A stretch of DNA of 64,000 bases, from contig JAHBVK010000005.1 of assembly GCA_019637555.1 (NCBI GenBank), positions 1-64,000 of the forward strand. Reading direction: 5' to 3'. This document shows positions 6,586 to 16,545 of this stretch, piece after piece; the stretch's first letter is position 1, and every line of letters starts with the position of its first letter. Below the pieces are notes generated by a model, which was not told the origin of the DNA, made no database searches, and saw only the letters and a program-made list of their open reading frames with translations. Source of the stretch: Anaerolineae bacterium (GTDB lineage: Bacteria; Chloroflexota; Anaerolineae; Aggregatilineales; UBA2796). The position numbers were made by a program, and so were the translations under genes.

Positions 6586-9300
6586 TTATTGTGTGACGAA
6601 CATCCCCATTGCCGTCAGACTAGGATCGATGGTTGTGGCACAGTCGGTGAACTGTTTGAGGTAAGCGCTGCGATCTTGCGAGGTTGCGTCAAAGGGAGCG
6701 ACGTTGGCAATGCAGCCCTGATATGCCGTCGCAAAATCCTGCGCGGTTGTTAGCTCCGTCTCCAGATCGGCATCCTTTAGCACATAGTTGTCGAAGGCGC
6801 GGTTCAGCCAAAATTCCAGAATGAAGTTGCTGGGGTCTGAACCGTTGGCAAAGGGGGACTGGAAGTTGATCGTGTTTGGATCAGACATCAGCGCATCGAC
6901 TAACTTGTAGATCGCAGCCGTATCCGCCCCCTGCGAAGCCGCAAACGGCGGATCGTTGATCAGCGAACGGCGGGCGGGCATGGCGGAGAACAATTCGGGA
7001 TGCCGCGCGATGGTACTGAGCCAGCGGTAGCAAGCATCCGCGTTCTGCGTGGTCGCGCTGATGTACGCCGTACCCATGTCGTAGGACAGCGTGTTGTACT
7101 GGCTGCCACGCGGGTAAGTAGTGATGCGGTAGGGATCTGCGCCCGGATTGCCGCCGATCACCTCACGCACGTTGAAACCAGTCAGCGATTCGGTGTAGAT
7201 CGGGTCTTGCGTCGGACCATTCATGATCACGGTGAAGTTGCCGCGTGCTAATTCCTGATAGTCGATATAACCATCTTTCGCTAGATCCAGCACTTGGCGG
7301 ATCGCTTCTACTGTCGCCGGATCAGTGAAGTTGATGGTCACAGGGCTGGTGCGATAGTCGAGTGGCAGCCCGCCGTAAGCGGCGATCAATTGGAGCAGAT
7401 AAACTCCACCAGCACCGCGCGGCACAAAGGGCGTAGCATCATCTGCTGTTGGTTTGAGCGCGCGCAGCGCATCCACGAACTGATCGATTGTCCAGCCGTT
7501 TTCCGGCGCGGCGACTCCCGCTTGCTGGAACAATTCGCTGTTGTACTTCATCACCTCCGGCTTGATGTCGATGGGCAGCGCCCATGTGTGGTTATTCTTC
7601 TGTGCCAACGCCAGCGCATTGCCAACCACATCGCTGCGGTCAAAGCCCGGATCGGCGTCAAGGTAGGGATCGAGATTGAGCACCAAACTCTCGTCTAGAT
7701 TGGGGACGGCGTTGTAGCCCATGTAGAAGCAGTCGTACTTGCCAGCGTAGGCAGCGAAATCACCGAAACCGCTGTCCAGATTGATCTTGCCCACCTGCGG
7801 ATCGCTGGCGACGAAATCCGCGATCACCTGATCCCACTGTTCTTGGTTGGGCATCGGCTGGATGAACGATTGCAAGCCGAAGTTCAACGCGATCTCGCCG
7901 GGTTGCAGCACCACTTCAGGGATCGGCGTGGCGACGGTGACAACGGTAGTGGACTTTTGATCGGCGGCAGTTTGAAGATTGGTGACTGCCTGCGCTTCGG
8001 CATCTTGCAGCGCGGTATGCGCGTCCGTGCCATCATCGATCATCGCTTTCAGGGCGGCAACGATGTAATCGGCATAACGCAGTTCCGCTACTGGAAAGCC
8101 TTTTTCCAGCGCGTTGTCGATGAATGCCTGATCTTCAGGCGATAGCGGCGCACGGGAAGCGACCACCATACCACCTTCCGCCGGAGTCGATTGCACACCG
8201 CGCAAGCTGCGCCGCGCCGGAGATGCGCCGAACAAGCCGTTAGCGATGGAAGCATTGTTGGTGATGTACTTGGCGAGCTTATACGCCAGTTCGGGATATT
8301 GCGTGCCCGCACTGACGGCGACGCCCTGCGTGGTCAATCCTGCCACGCCACCGGGCAGCAGCGATCCAGCAGATTCTGGAACTGGCGGTGGGGTCGGCGC
8401 GTTGCTGTCATTGCCGCTGCTGCCATCGCTGCCGCCGACAGCCATGAAGCCAATGCCAGCGGAGATGCCGAAACTACCGAAGATTTTCAACGGCACGGCG
8501 CTGATCTCGCCGCTGCCGTTGGCGGAGATATAACCATCCTTCTGAAGTTCCGCCCACGTGGTCAGCAGTGCTTCAAGTTGAGGCGAGTCGAAGGAGGGCG
8601 CGTCCGGCACGGCGTTGGGATCGTAGAAGCCCTGTTTCGCCAATGCCCGCAGCAAATAAACTTCATTCCCGTAAGTGATCATGCCCGCGCTGGTGACTTT
8701 GCCAGAGGAATCGACCTGCGCTAGTTTCTGCGCGGCGTTGGCGAAGTCATCCATCGTCCACGCCTCGTTGGGATATGCCAATCCCGCGTTATCGAATGCC
8801 GCCGGATCGTAGATCACGAGGATGGCATCAGTGGAGACGGGCAGCCCCCAGACGCTGTTATCCCACTGGAAGGATTGCCATGCGCCGGACAGGAAATCTT
8901 CGACGTTGAGCGAGGCATCGGCACTTGCCAGCGGTGCAAGATTGAGCAAGTAGCCAGCCCGCGTCGCCTCAATGGACAGCGTGTTCGAGGCGATCTGGAT
9001 CACATCCGCCTTCGCCACGTACTTGGCAATCGCCTCTAAGTTTTCAGTCAGACCATTGGCGGCAGGCGGAATCGCCTGTGCATCAAAGCCTGTATAAACG
9101 ATGTTGACTTTCACGCCGGGATTTTCGGCTTCAAACTGAGCAAAAACATCTTTCGGCAGCAGCATCCGCATAATATCCGGCAGCGCCACTGTGAGCGTGA
9201 TGCCACTCTGTGCTTGTATCGCGGTGGCGGCTGGCACGGCAATCACACCGATCAGCAGTGCCAGCAGCAACATATACCTAGACCACCTTCGTAAATACAT
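6586..9300 (-). CDS. Two solute-binding domains fused in one exported protein
   Basis: The 904-residue protein carries two complete family 1 ABC solute-binding modules in tandem. The ATG at 9300 follows an AAAGGA site. A signal peptide ends near residue 30 (TAIQA) and there is no lipobox. Module one (about 32-440) opens with TLTVALPDIMRMLLPKD and FEAENPGVKVNIVYTG and ends with the family tail GASPARRSLRG. Module two (about 465-904) opens with IALNFGLQSFIQPMP and repeats the tail as AMPARRSLIND. In module one a Gly/Ser/Pro-rich stretch (GGSDGSSGNDSNAPTPPP) breaks the fold. Normal members have one module of about 400-450 residues. No permease or ATPase gene adjoins it, so it is an orphan; it may feed a transporter elsewhere or act as a sensor or scavenger. 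The single-gene fusion is seen directly; function is inferred. Confidence 0.85.
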   Translation of the reverse strand: MYLRRWSRYMLLLALLIGVIAVPAATAIQAQSGITLTVALPDIMRMLLPKDVFAQFEAENPGVKVNIVYTGFDAQAIPPAANGLTENLEAIAKYVAKADVIQIASNTLSIEATRAGYLLNLAPLASADASLNVEDFLSGAWQSFQWDNSVWGLPVSTDAILVIYDPAAFDNAGLAYPNEAWTMDDFANAAQKLAQVDSSGKVTSAGMITYGNEVYLLRALAKQGFYDPNAVPDAPSFDSPQLEALLTTWAELQKDGYISANGSGEISAVPLKIFGSFGISAGIGFMAVGGSDGSSGNDSNAPTPPPVPESAGSLLPGGVAGLTTQGVAVSAGTQYPELAYKLAKYITNNASIANGLFGASPARRSLRGVQSTPAEGGMVVASRAPLSPEDQAFIDNALEKGFPVAELRYADYIVAALKAMIDDGTDAHTALQDAEAQAVTNLQTAADQKSTTVVTVATPIPEVVLQPGEIALNFGLQSFIQPMPNQEQWDQVIADFVASDPQVGKINLDSGFGDFAAYAGKYDCFYMGYNAVPNLDESLVLNLDPYLDADPGFDRSDVVGNALALAQKNNHTWALPIDIKPEVMKYNSELFQQAGVAAPENGWTIDQFVDALRALKPTADDATPFVPRGAGGVYLLQLIAAYGGLPLDYRTSPVTINFTDPATVEAIRQVLDLAKDGYIDYQELARGNFTVIMNGPTQDPIYTESLTGFNVREVIGGNPGADPYRITTYPRGSQYNTLSYDMGTAYISATTQNADACYRWLSTIARHPELFSAMPARRSLINDPPFAASQGADTAAIYKLVDALMSDPNTINFQSPFANGSDPSNFILEFWLNRAFDNYVLKDADLETELTTAQDFATAYQGCIANVAPFDATSQDRSAYLKQFTDCATTIDPSLTAMGMFVTQ

Positions 9301-9561
9301 CTCGCCAATCCTTTCGCATGGAAATTTGCAGGTGGTCATTCGCCACCCGCGATCTACCATGCTTGGGCGAGATTGCGGTCAGATTGCAGGGTGATTACAG
9401 GGTCGTAATACCACAGAGGGTGAAAGGCTATCTCAGTATGAACTGTTTTTGTTATAGCACTATTTTTAGAGCTAAACTGACCTCACGGAGTGATCAGGAG
9501 TTTGATACCGCAAACAAATCTTTATTTTGAATGGTCACTTCCAAATTATGTTGGTGATGCA

Positions 9562-11103
9562 ATGAAAATACGCAATCTTATAATGTGGGGCGTTGCCCTA
9601 GCCCTGACTATCCTATCCGCGTGTAGTCCGACTGCAAACGCACCTACCCCTACAGCAGTTCTCCCAACGCTAGTGCCTCTAGTACCAATGGACGAAGAAA
9701 ACCTATCTATTCTCAAGTCAGTTGTCGTCCTAAATGCTGCTCCTGAAGCATGGAGAGATATTGCGTTCAATTCTGATGGCACATTACTTGCCACAGCTAG
9801 AAGAAGCGCTACAGTTCTTTGGGATATGAAAACGGGAGGGCAGTTCGCCACAATTGCGGATTTACAGATTAATGACCTCACTTTTAGTCCAGATGGGACT
9901 CTTTTGGCTGGCGTAGAAGGGACGTCCACCATACATTTATGGGAAGTCACGACTTCCAAGCAAGTTGCCACTTTTGAAAGTGGAGATTATGCCGTTGCGC
10001 TACTCACATTCACTCCTGATGGAAAACATCTCATCGTCTTAACTGAGAATGGAGAAGTCCAACAGTGGCTTATCTCTTCCGGCGAGCGAATTAACACTCA
10101 TAAAAGCAGCATCTCGAAGGCAACACGGTTAGCGTTCAGCCCTGATGGAAGTCGTTTAGTGTTAAGTGGTAGGGAGCAAGACAAAATTGAGATTTGGGAT
10201 GCGTTAACGTGGAATAAAGTAACTGATCTCAGTCTTGCACATAACGCAAACGAGCGGGTCAACGTTTATCAGCTTTTTTTTAGTACAGATGGAAAATATC
10301 TCACAGCCTCTGTCGGTACACTTGCTCCATACTTGGTAAATTCAACATTGAGCCGTTGGGATACACAGAATTGGCAGCAAATAGATACGTCTGGAATACA
10401 GTTATCTTCTGGGATCAGCATCATGAATCCAGATGGAACACTAATAGCGGAAGTACAGAATAATACAATCCAGTTTCGAGATGGGTTGACTGGGAGTAGC
10501 ATTTTCACCTTAAGAAACATATCAGCGATGGTGTTCGATGATAGCCTTCTGTTCAGCCCAGATGGTTCTCAACTGGCGGACAAAAACAACAACTTGATCA
10601 TTGTCTTAGGCGTCCCAAGTGACTTTCTTAGAGAAGGAATTGCCGTTGAATTATTAAGTTCAGTCAACAAGGACGGTCCTCATCAGTTTAAGGGTGTAAT
10701 CCCTGAGCAGTGGCTTACCAAAGCTGGTAATTTACCTCAGTATAGAGTACGTATCAGGGATACAGTCACTGTGGTAGACACCTGTGAATATAACTTCGCT
10801 AAGGTGGATCGAGTACGTTTTGCCACGATAGTAGAGATTTACGATACAGAGAAGAAGCAGATAATTGATAAACGACAGTTTGAAGGAGGCGATCCCGGAG
10901 GATGTCCCTTTACAATCACCATTACGATTGGCGGTGATAATAGACTTAAAGGGACGCCACCAAGCCAAGTTGAATTTAGCGAGTGGTTCAGCGAGGTGAT
11001 GGCAGAACACGGCTTCACTGCCACATCCACGTCCTTAGCTACGTCTACTGCCACTGCGGTTGCTACTGAAGGTGTCACTACAAGTGCGACTGAAAGTAAA
11101 TAG
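9562..11103 (+). CDS. WD40-repeat lipoprotein
   Basis: This 513-residue protein begins with a lipoprotein signal, the lipobox cysteine being Cys-21 in LTILSAC, then a Thr/Pro linker. From about residue 60 to 370 it carries WD40-type repeats, recognisable as LAFSPDGSRL, LTFSPDGTLLAG and LFSPDGSQLA segments paired with WD dipeptides (VLWDMKTG, IWDALTW). A separate domain of about 120 residues with PHQFKGVIPEQWL and two cysteines follows, then a Ser/Thr tail. WD40 propellers are protein-interaction platforms; here it would be anchored outside the membrane. It stands alone between a divergent gene and a convergent regulator gene. AT content is visibly higher than in its neighbours, so it may have a different history. 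No specific function can be given. Confidence 0.8.
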   Translation: MKIRNLIMWGVALALTILSACSPTANAPTPTAVLPTLVPLVPMDEENLSILKSVVVLNAAPEAWRDIAFNSDGTLLATARRSATVLWDMKTGGQFATIADLQINDLTFSPDGTLLAGVEGTSTIHLWEVTTSKQVATFESGDYAVALLTFTPDGKHLIVLTENGEVQQWLISSGERINTHKSSISKATRLAFSPDGSRLVLSGREQDKIEIWDALTWNKVTDLSLAHNANERVNVYQLFFSTDGKYLTASVGTLAPYLVNSTLSRWDTQNWQQIDTSGIQLSSGISIMNPDGTLIAEVQNNTIQFRDGLTGSSIFTLRNISAMVFDDSLLFSPDGSQLADKNNNLIIVLGVPSDFLREGIAVELLSSVNKDGPHQFKGVIPEQWLTKAGNLPQYRVRIRDTVTVVDTCEYNFAKVDRVRFATIVEIYDTEKKQIIDKRQFEGGDPGGCPFTITITIGGDNRLKGTPPSQVEFSEWFSEVMAEHGFTATSTSLATSTATAVATEGVTTSATESK

Positions 11104-11138
11104 CTGGACGACACTGAGCGATAGAACGTATTAACGCT

Positions 11139-11837
11139 TCAGCCAGCGAAGCGGTAGCCGATGCCGGGGACGGTGAGGATCAGCGTGGGGTTGCCGGGAT
11201 CGAGTTCCACTTTTTCGCGCAGGCGGCGAATATGCACGTTGACGGTGCGTTCGCTATCGACATCGGCGGCGTAGCCCCACACCGAATCGAGAATCTGATT
11301 GCGGGTGAGTGCCTGTCCAGCGTTCTGCGATAGGTAAACTAGTAAGCGGAATTCCGTCGGCGTCAGGTTGAGCAATTGCTTGCCGCGCCAGACCTGCCCG
11401 CGTCCGCGATCAATAACCAGATCACCAATGAAGGTGGTGTTGCTATCTGTCGTAGAGAGTTCGCCATAAGCGCGGCGCAGCAAGGCACGCACGCGGGAGA
11501 GCAGTTCGCGCAGTCCGTAGGGCTTGGTCACGTAATCATCCGCGCCCATCTCCAAGCCGAGCACTTTATCCAGTTCTTCGCGCTGAACGGTGAGCATCAG
11601 GATCGGCTGGTGGAATCCGAGTCGGCGCATCTGCTGGCAGAAGTCGAAGCCGGAACCATCAGGCAGGCGCACGTCCAGAATGATCAGATGCGGATTGAAC
11701 TCGCGGGCGTAATGGACTCCCGCTGTGCCGTTATCTTTCCAGATCACCTGATAGCCATCGCGCAGCAAGCCTGCTTCCAACCCCTTTGCTACGGCGGGAT
11801 CGTCTTCGATGATCAGGATGGAGTTTTGCGCGCTCAT
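11139..11837 (-). CDS. OmpR/PhoB-family response regulator
   Basis: This 232-residue two-component regulator has a receiver domain (1-120) with the acidic pocket Glu-11, Asp-12 and Asp-13, the phosphoacceptor Asp-55 in LIILDVRLPDG and Lys-105 in DDYVTKPYG. A winged-helix DNA-binding domain (about 135-232) ends with ILTVPGIGYRFAG, the usual signature of the OmpR class. It is the second gene after the kinase at 11862, 24 bases apart on the same strand, and is clearly its partner. The divergent efflux-type operon at 13784 is the likely target, with repeated CCGTAAT boxes between them. Confidence 0.95.
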   Translation of the reverse strand: MSAQNSILIIEDDPAVAKGLEAGLLRDGYQVIWKDNGTAGVHYAREFNPHLIILDVRLPDGSGFDFCQQMRRLGFHQPILMLTVQREELDKVLGLEMGADDYVTKPYGLRELLSRVRALLRRAYGELSTTDSNTTFIGDLVIDRGRGQVWRGKQLLNLTPTEFRLLVYLSQNAGQALTRNQILDSVWGYAADVDSERTVNVHIRRLREKVELDPGNPTLILTVPGIGYRFAG

Positions 11838-11861
11838 TCGTTCATGCTCCGATTAGTTGGC

Positions 11862-13511
11862 TCAAGCCAATAGCGGCAGTTGCAGCGAAAAGCGAGTCCC
11901 TTGCTCCGAGCTTTCCACTCCCACGGCGCCTTGATGTCCTTCGATGATGGTTTTGATGATCGCCAAGCCGAGTCCGCTGCCGGGGTAAGCCGCAGCATTA
12001 CGCGCACGACGGAAACGGTTGAACAGGTAGGGCAAATCTTCCGCCGGAATGCCGATGCCTGTATCTTGCACCCACAGCTTGAGCAGATTGCCTTCGCGTC
12101 GCAAGCCGATGTGAATATCGCCATTTTCCGGTGTGAACTTGATGGCATTGTCGAGCAGATTGCCGACCACGCGGCGTAACTGGGCTTCGTTCACCCGCGC
12201 CGTGATCTTGCCCTGCGCTAATGGCGTTGGCGCATCGAAGTGGAAAGAGACGCCTAACTGCTCGGCGCGCGAGGCGTACAGTTCGCTGACTTCAGCGATC
12301 AGCGCGGTCATATCCACTATCGTGCGTTCATCGTGCAGTTCGCCCGCTTCCAGTCGGGAGAGATCGAGCAAACCGGCGGTCATCGCTTCGAGCCGCTTCA
12401 ACTGTTCCTGCGCCTGCTTGATGAAGCCGACGCTGACGCGCGGATTTTCCTCCGTCGCTGCTAGTTCGAGGTTGGCGTGCAGCGCGGTGATCGGTGTGTG
12501 CAGTTCGTGGGCGGCATCCGCCACGAAACGCCGCAGCGTGATCACCGTATTTTCCACGCGCCGCGCCATGTGGTTGAAGGAACTGGCAAGCAAGCCGAAT
12601 TCATCCTGTTGAGTCAGCTTGACGCGCACAGCGAGATCGCCTTCCGCCATGCGCCGCGTTGCCGCCGTCAGCTTGAGGATCGGATCGCTGAGATAGCGGC
12701 TGATCAACCAACCGACGCCAATCGCCAGCACGATTGCCACCAGCGCCGCGCTGACCAATGCCCGCGCCACGCCATCCACAATGTCCGTCCCGTAAGCAGG
12801 TCCACCGGAAAGTTCTACGTAGCCCATGAACTGATCATTCAGTCCGGTCAGCGGCAAGCTGACTAGCTGATCGGAACGGCGATCTGAGATGGCGATATTG
12901 TTACCACTGAGTCCAAAGCCGAATTGTGTGCCGGAGACTGGCATCAAGATGCGCTCACCGCCGCCACCTGCCGCCGCGCTGCCCGTGATCACAGGGGAGT
13001 TGAAACTGGCGGATCGCACCTCATACGTTTGTGGAGGCTGCACCAAATTAATCGAGGTATAGCCCATGATGCCAACACCAGCGGGACCGCTGAACGTCTC
13101 CCGATGCCAGATCGAGATGTCCTGTGACATCTGGGCGTCCTCTGCTTGATGCATAATAAACGGCTGCGGCATTCCGGCATTGTAGGTAAGTGCCACCATT
13201 TGCGGCGCATTGTTATCACCCGAATCAACCACGATTGCACCGTTGGCGTTGAGGATGCGGATGCGCGTCTGCGTCAGAAAGGCGAGGCTCTGCAACTGCG
13301 ATTGAATCTGTTCCGGCTGCAACTGCGATTGATACATCTGCGCGACGGTGCTCTGAATCGCGGCGGCGTTTGCCTCTAAGCTGGCATATTCCTGCTCTGC
13401 GTAGTAGGCGCGCAACGTGGTCAGCAGCACGCTGCCGAGCGCCAACGCCGCCAGCAGCGCGATCACCGCGTAGCTGAGGGGCAGCCGCCAGCGGATAGAG
13501 TTAGGTAACAT
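11862..13511 (-). CDS. Sensor histidine kinase with HAMP domain
   Basis: This membrane kinase of about 549 residues has a first transmembrane helix near the N-terminus (AVIALLAALALGSVLLT), an extracytoplasmic sensor domain of about 200 residues, a second helix (ALVSAALVAIVLAIGVGWLI), HAMP, a HisKA domain with phosphorylated His-335 in DAAHELHTP, and a HATPase domain with the N box (LLDNAIKFTPENG) and DTGIGIPAED and GSGLGLAI ATP-lid motifs. The start is uncertain: ATG at 13511 is used, but 13541 is also possible, and neither has a strong ribosome site. It forms an operon with the response regulator downstream and probably senses an envelope signal relevant to the divergent MacAB-like operon. 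Confidence 0.92.
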   Translation of the reverse strand: MLPNSIRWRLPLSYAVIALLAALALGSVLLTTLRAYYAEQEYASLEANAAAIQSTVAQMYQSQLQPEQIQSQLQSLAFLTQTRIRILNANGAIVVDSGDNNAPQMVALTYNAGMPQPFIMHQAEDAQMSQDISIWHRETFSGPAGVGIMGYTSINLVQPPQTYEVRSASFNSPVITGSAAAGGGGERILMPVSGTQFGFGLSGNNIAISDRRSDQLVSLPLTGLNDQFMGYVELSGGPAYGTDIVDGVARALVSAALVAIVLAIGVGWLISRYLSDPILKLTAATRRMAEGDLAVRVKLTQQDEFGLLASSFNHMARRVENTVITLRRFVADAAHELHTPITALHANLELAATEENPRVSVGFIKQAQEQLKRLEAMTAGLLDLSRLEAGELHDERTIVDMTALIAEVSELYASRAEQLGVSFHFDAPTPLAQGKITARVNEAQLRRVVGNLLDNAIKFTPENGDIHIGLRREGNLLKLWVQDTGIGIPAEDLPYLFNRFRRARNAAAYPGSGLGLAIIKTIIEGHQGAVGVESSEQGTRFSLQLPLLA

Positions 13512-13633
13512 TCTCAAGGTCAAGCCCTCGCCATCAAGCATCACTTTTGCAGCCTTATCATAGCGCAATGAACAATCGCTGTGAATCCCGATGGGAACCA
13601 GTGCCACTTTCGGACGCAGCATAACCAGCGCAC

Positions 13634-13717
13634 ATTACGACCAGATGACGGGCAGATTACCATTCCGTAATCTACGCACGCCGCCCGCTGATTACGGAAC
13701 TGTAACATCCCCGTAAT
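13634..13717. promoter_or_regulatory. Repeated CCGTAAT/ATTACGG boxes, likely response-regulator sites
   Basis: Between the kinase gene and the divergent permease gene are CCGTAAT at 13665-13671, ATTACGG at 13691-13697, CCGTAAT at 13711-13717 and a near copy ATTACGA at 13634-13640. The second and third form a perfect inverted repeat with a 13-base gap. Clustered short boxes are typical of OmpR-class binding regions. That the neighbouring regulator binds them is an inference. Confidence 0.5.
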
Positions 13718-13783
13718 TACCCCGAAATCCACGTTTGCGAAGCTGTTGCCGTCATCGGTTTTGCCTACGTGGAATGCGTGTTT

Positions 13784-16540
13784 ATGTCCCGCTTGTTGGA
13801 TCGTCTGTTGTTCACACTTGAGCGCCTCAATCAGCACCGACTACTGGTGTTGTGGGCGCTGCTCGGCTTGGCGATGGCAACCACGCTGGCGATGGGCGTG
13901 TGGCAGTACGTCGATGCGGTGAACACGCGGCTGCTCAGTTCGCGCTTGGCGAATCCGCCGTACGCATTCCGTTTCCGTTATCTGGGCGACTGGAACGGCG
14001 CGATCACGCAGGCGGATGTGGAAAGTGCCAGCGCCGCAATCAACGACGGCTTCGCAGGGACTATCGATCTGCCGACGGCGCTGAAGGTGGGGTTCACGCG
14101 GGCAGGGACGTGGGCGGTACGGCGGGAGGGCGATAAGCCACTACCACTCGGTGCGATGAGCCTCGGCACATTGGTGGGCGCGGAGTCGCAGATCGAGATC
14201 GCGGCGGGCGAGTGGCAGCCTGATCCGGCGCGGAAGCAGGGCGATCCCATCCCCGCACTGATCCCTGAAAAGCTGCTCTATAACATGGGCTTGCAAGTGG
14301 GCGACACGCTGACAGCGACCTTAGTGGGTGCGGAACCGTTGACTCTGCGCGTGGCAGCGTTATGGAAACCCGTCAACGCGGACGATCCAGCGTGGATATT
14401 TCCGCCCAAGTTCTTCGACAGCGTGATCCTCGTTCAGCCAAGGGATCTGTGGTCAGCCGTCGCGGGGATCGCACGTCCGGTGGATGAGGCGGCGTGGTAT
14501 CTCTCCTTCGAGGGTGCGACGGTTAAGACTTCGGATGTCAGCAACCTGTTAGCGAAGATCACCGATGGTCAGCGGAACGTGACGGCGGCTCTACCGGGAA
14601 TCCGGCTGGATCTCTCACCTGTCGACAATCTTAACGCCTTCAACGCCGAAGTGAGCCGCCTGACGCAGCAGTTGGTGATCATGATCCTCCCAGTCAGCGG
14701 GTTGGTGCTGTACTTCGTCTCGCTGATCGCGGGTTTGCTGGTCGCCCGTCAACAGCCGGAAGATGTGACGCTGCGAAGTCGGGGCATGGCACGGCGCGAA
14801 GTGCTGGGCGTCCATATTTTGATGTGGCTGCTGTTGGCGGGGTTGGCGCTGTTGATCGGCGTGCTGCTCAGTCCGCTGCTGGTGCGCTTGGTGGGGCAGA
14901 CGAGTTCGTTTCTCCATTTTGATGATCTCAACAATCGGCTGACCGTGACGCTGACACCGCAATCACTGCTGGTCGGCGCAGTCACCAGCTTGATCGCCAT
15001 CAGCAGCGCGTTGCTCATCGCATGGCGCAGTTCAGGGCAAACCGTGACCAGCTTCCGGCAGACCAGCGCCCGCGCGGCTAAAGCGTGGTGGCAGCGGCTG
15101 TATCTGGATGTGCTGCTGCTAATCCCCGCGATCTACGTTCTGTTCACCCTCAATCAACAGGGCGGTTTGATCACCGATGCGGAGACGCCGTTCAGCAATC
15201 CGCTGGCGTTCCTCGGTCCGACGGTGTTCTCGCTCGGATTAACGCTGCTGTTTCTGCGCTTGTGGCCCCAACTACTGCGCGTTGGCAGCTCGATCCTGAA
15301 CTACGGACGGGGTATCGCGGCACTGATGGCGCTGCGCGAACTGGCGCGATCCATCGGACGCTATCGCAGCACCCTGTTAATGATGTGTTTCACGCTCAGT
15401 CTGATCGGTTTTACCTCGTCAATGGCGAGCACGGTGGATCGCAGTCTTGAGGATTCGATCAATTATAAGACGGGCGCGGATGCGGTGCTGGTCACGGCGG
15501 TGGATGCGGTCACCGAAACCGCGTCGGATGCTTCGACGACGGTAACAGGGTTCAACGAACCGCCCGTCGCCGATCTGCTGGACGTTGAGGGCGTGGCGCA
15601 AGTCTCGCGGGTTGGTCGCTATCAGGGACAGATCATCTTGCCGACGCAGCGACTCAGCGGCACGGTGCTGGGCATTGATCGCGGGGCGATGGCGGCAGTC
15701 ACGCGCTTTCGATCCGATTACGCCGATACACCAATCGCTGATCTGTTCAATCGCTTGGCGGGCAACCGCACTGGTATCCTGATCAGCAAGGCGGCGGCAG
15801 CGCAGTACAAGCTGCTGATCAATCAAGAGATCGCGCTGCAAATCTCGGCGCTGGGCAGTTGGTACGAACTGCGCGTACCGATCCTCGGCACTCTCGATTA
15901 TTTCCCGACGCTGAATCCAAATGATGGCTTCTTCGTGGTCATGAACATCGATCCGATCTTTGAAGCCGTCGGCACGCCGTTGCCCTACGATGTGTGGATG
16001 AGCCTGCGCGCTGGCGCTGATCCGCAAGCGGTGGAGCGAGAGGTGCGGGCGCTGGGTTTTCCGGTGGTACGCTGGCTCGATCCGCAGCAGGAGTTGGAAG
16101 CGGCGCGGCTGAATCCTTCGCGGCAAGGCGTCTTGGGGTTCCTGTCTATCGGGTTCATCGCTTCCGTGCTGCTCACCCTGATCAGCACCGTGATCCAGAA
16201 TACCGCCTCGTTTCGGGCGCAGTCGGCACAGCTTGGTTCGTTGAGAGCGATGGGATTAAGCAGTGGATCGGTGGGCGCATATCTGATTCTGGTGCAGGGC
16301 TTAGTCGCTTCCAGCGGCATCCTCAGTGGCATGGGGATTGGCGTCGCCACCACACTGCTCTTCTTGCCGCTGCTCGATTTCAGCGGTGGACTGCCGCCGT
16401 ATCAGGTGCGCGTGGACTGGATCAGCATGATCACGGTTTACGCGGCGCTGGCGATCATCCTATTCGTGGTCACGCTGATTATGACCGTTTTCATGGGCAG
16501 GGAACGCCTCGCCACTATCGTTAAGTTAGGGGATGTCTAG
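13784..16540 (+). CDS. FtsX/MacB-type ABC transporter permease
   Basis: This 918-residue integral membrane protein has an N-terminal helix (about residues 22-44), a large extracytoplasmic domain (about 60-300), a group of helices near 300-420 (VSGLVLYFVSLIAGLLVA; MWLLLAGLALLIGVLLSPLLV), another extracytoplasmic domain, and a C-terminal FtsX-type bundle (FLSIGFIASVLLTLIST; IILFVVTLIMTVFMG). The C-terminal block FRAQSAQLGSLRAMGLSSGSV is the coupling segment of FtsX permeases. It is about twice the size of MacB membrane parts, matching the large eight-to-ten helix permeases with two FtsX units. It is the first gene of an operon with adaptor, two ATPases and a LysM lipoprotein. Likely role: moving lipids, peptides or lipoproteins across the envelope, rather than nutrient import. 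Confidence 0.88.
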   Translation: MSRLLDRLLFTLERLNQHRLLVLWALLGLAMATTLAMGVWQYVDAVNTRLLSSRLANPPYAFRFRYLGDWNGAITQADVESASAAINDGFAGTIDLPTALKVGFTRAGTWAVRREGDKPLPLGAMSLGTLVGAESQIEIAAGEWQPDPARKQGDPIPALIPEKLLYNMGLQVGDTLTATLVGAEPLTLRVAALWKPVNADDPAWIFPPKFFDSVILVQPRDLWSAVAGIARPVDEAAWYLSFEGATVKTSDVSNLLAKITDGQRNVTAALPGIRLDLSPVDNLNAFNAEVSRLTQQLVIMILPVSGLVLYFVSLIAGLLVARQQPEDVTLRSRGMARREVLGVHILMWLLLAGLALLIGVLLSPLLVRLVGQTSSFLHFDDLNNRLTVTLTPQSLLVGAVTSLIAISSALLIAWRSSGQTVTSFRQTSARAAKAWWQRLYLDVLLLIPAIYVLFTLNQQGGLITDAETPFSNPLAFLGPTVFSLGLTLLFLRLWPQLLRVGSSILNYGRGIAALMALRELARSIGRYRSTLLMMCFTLSLIGFTSSMASTVDRSLEDSINYKTGADAVLVTAVDAVTETASDASTTVTGFNEPPVADLLDVEGVAQVSRVGRYQGQIILPTQRLSGTVLGIDRGAMAAVTRFRSDYADTPIADLFNRLAGNRTGILISKAAAAQYKLLINQEIALQISALGSWYELRVPILGTLDYFPTLNPNDGFFVVMNIDPIFEAVGTPLPYDVWMSLRAGADPQAVEREVRALGFPVVRWLDPQQELEAARLNPSRQGVLGFLSIGFIASVLLTLISTVIQNTASFRAQSAQLGSLRAMGLSSGSVGAYLILVQGLVASSGILSGMGIGVATTLLFLPLLDFSGGLPPYQVRVDWISMITVYAALAIILFVVTLIMTVFMGRERLATIVKLGDV

Positions 16541-16545
16541 CAATT

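Noticed and set aside
15419-16126. Long minus-strand frame inside the FtsX permease gene
   Set aside because: Composition is that of an antisense shadow (rich in Arg and His), and the plus-strand permease is certain.
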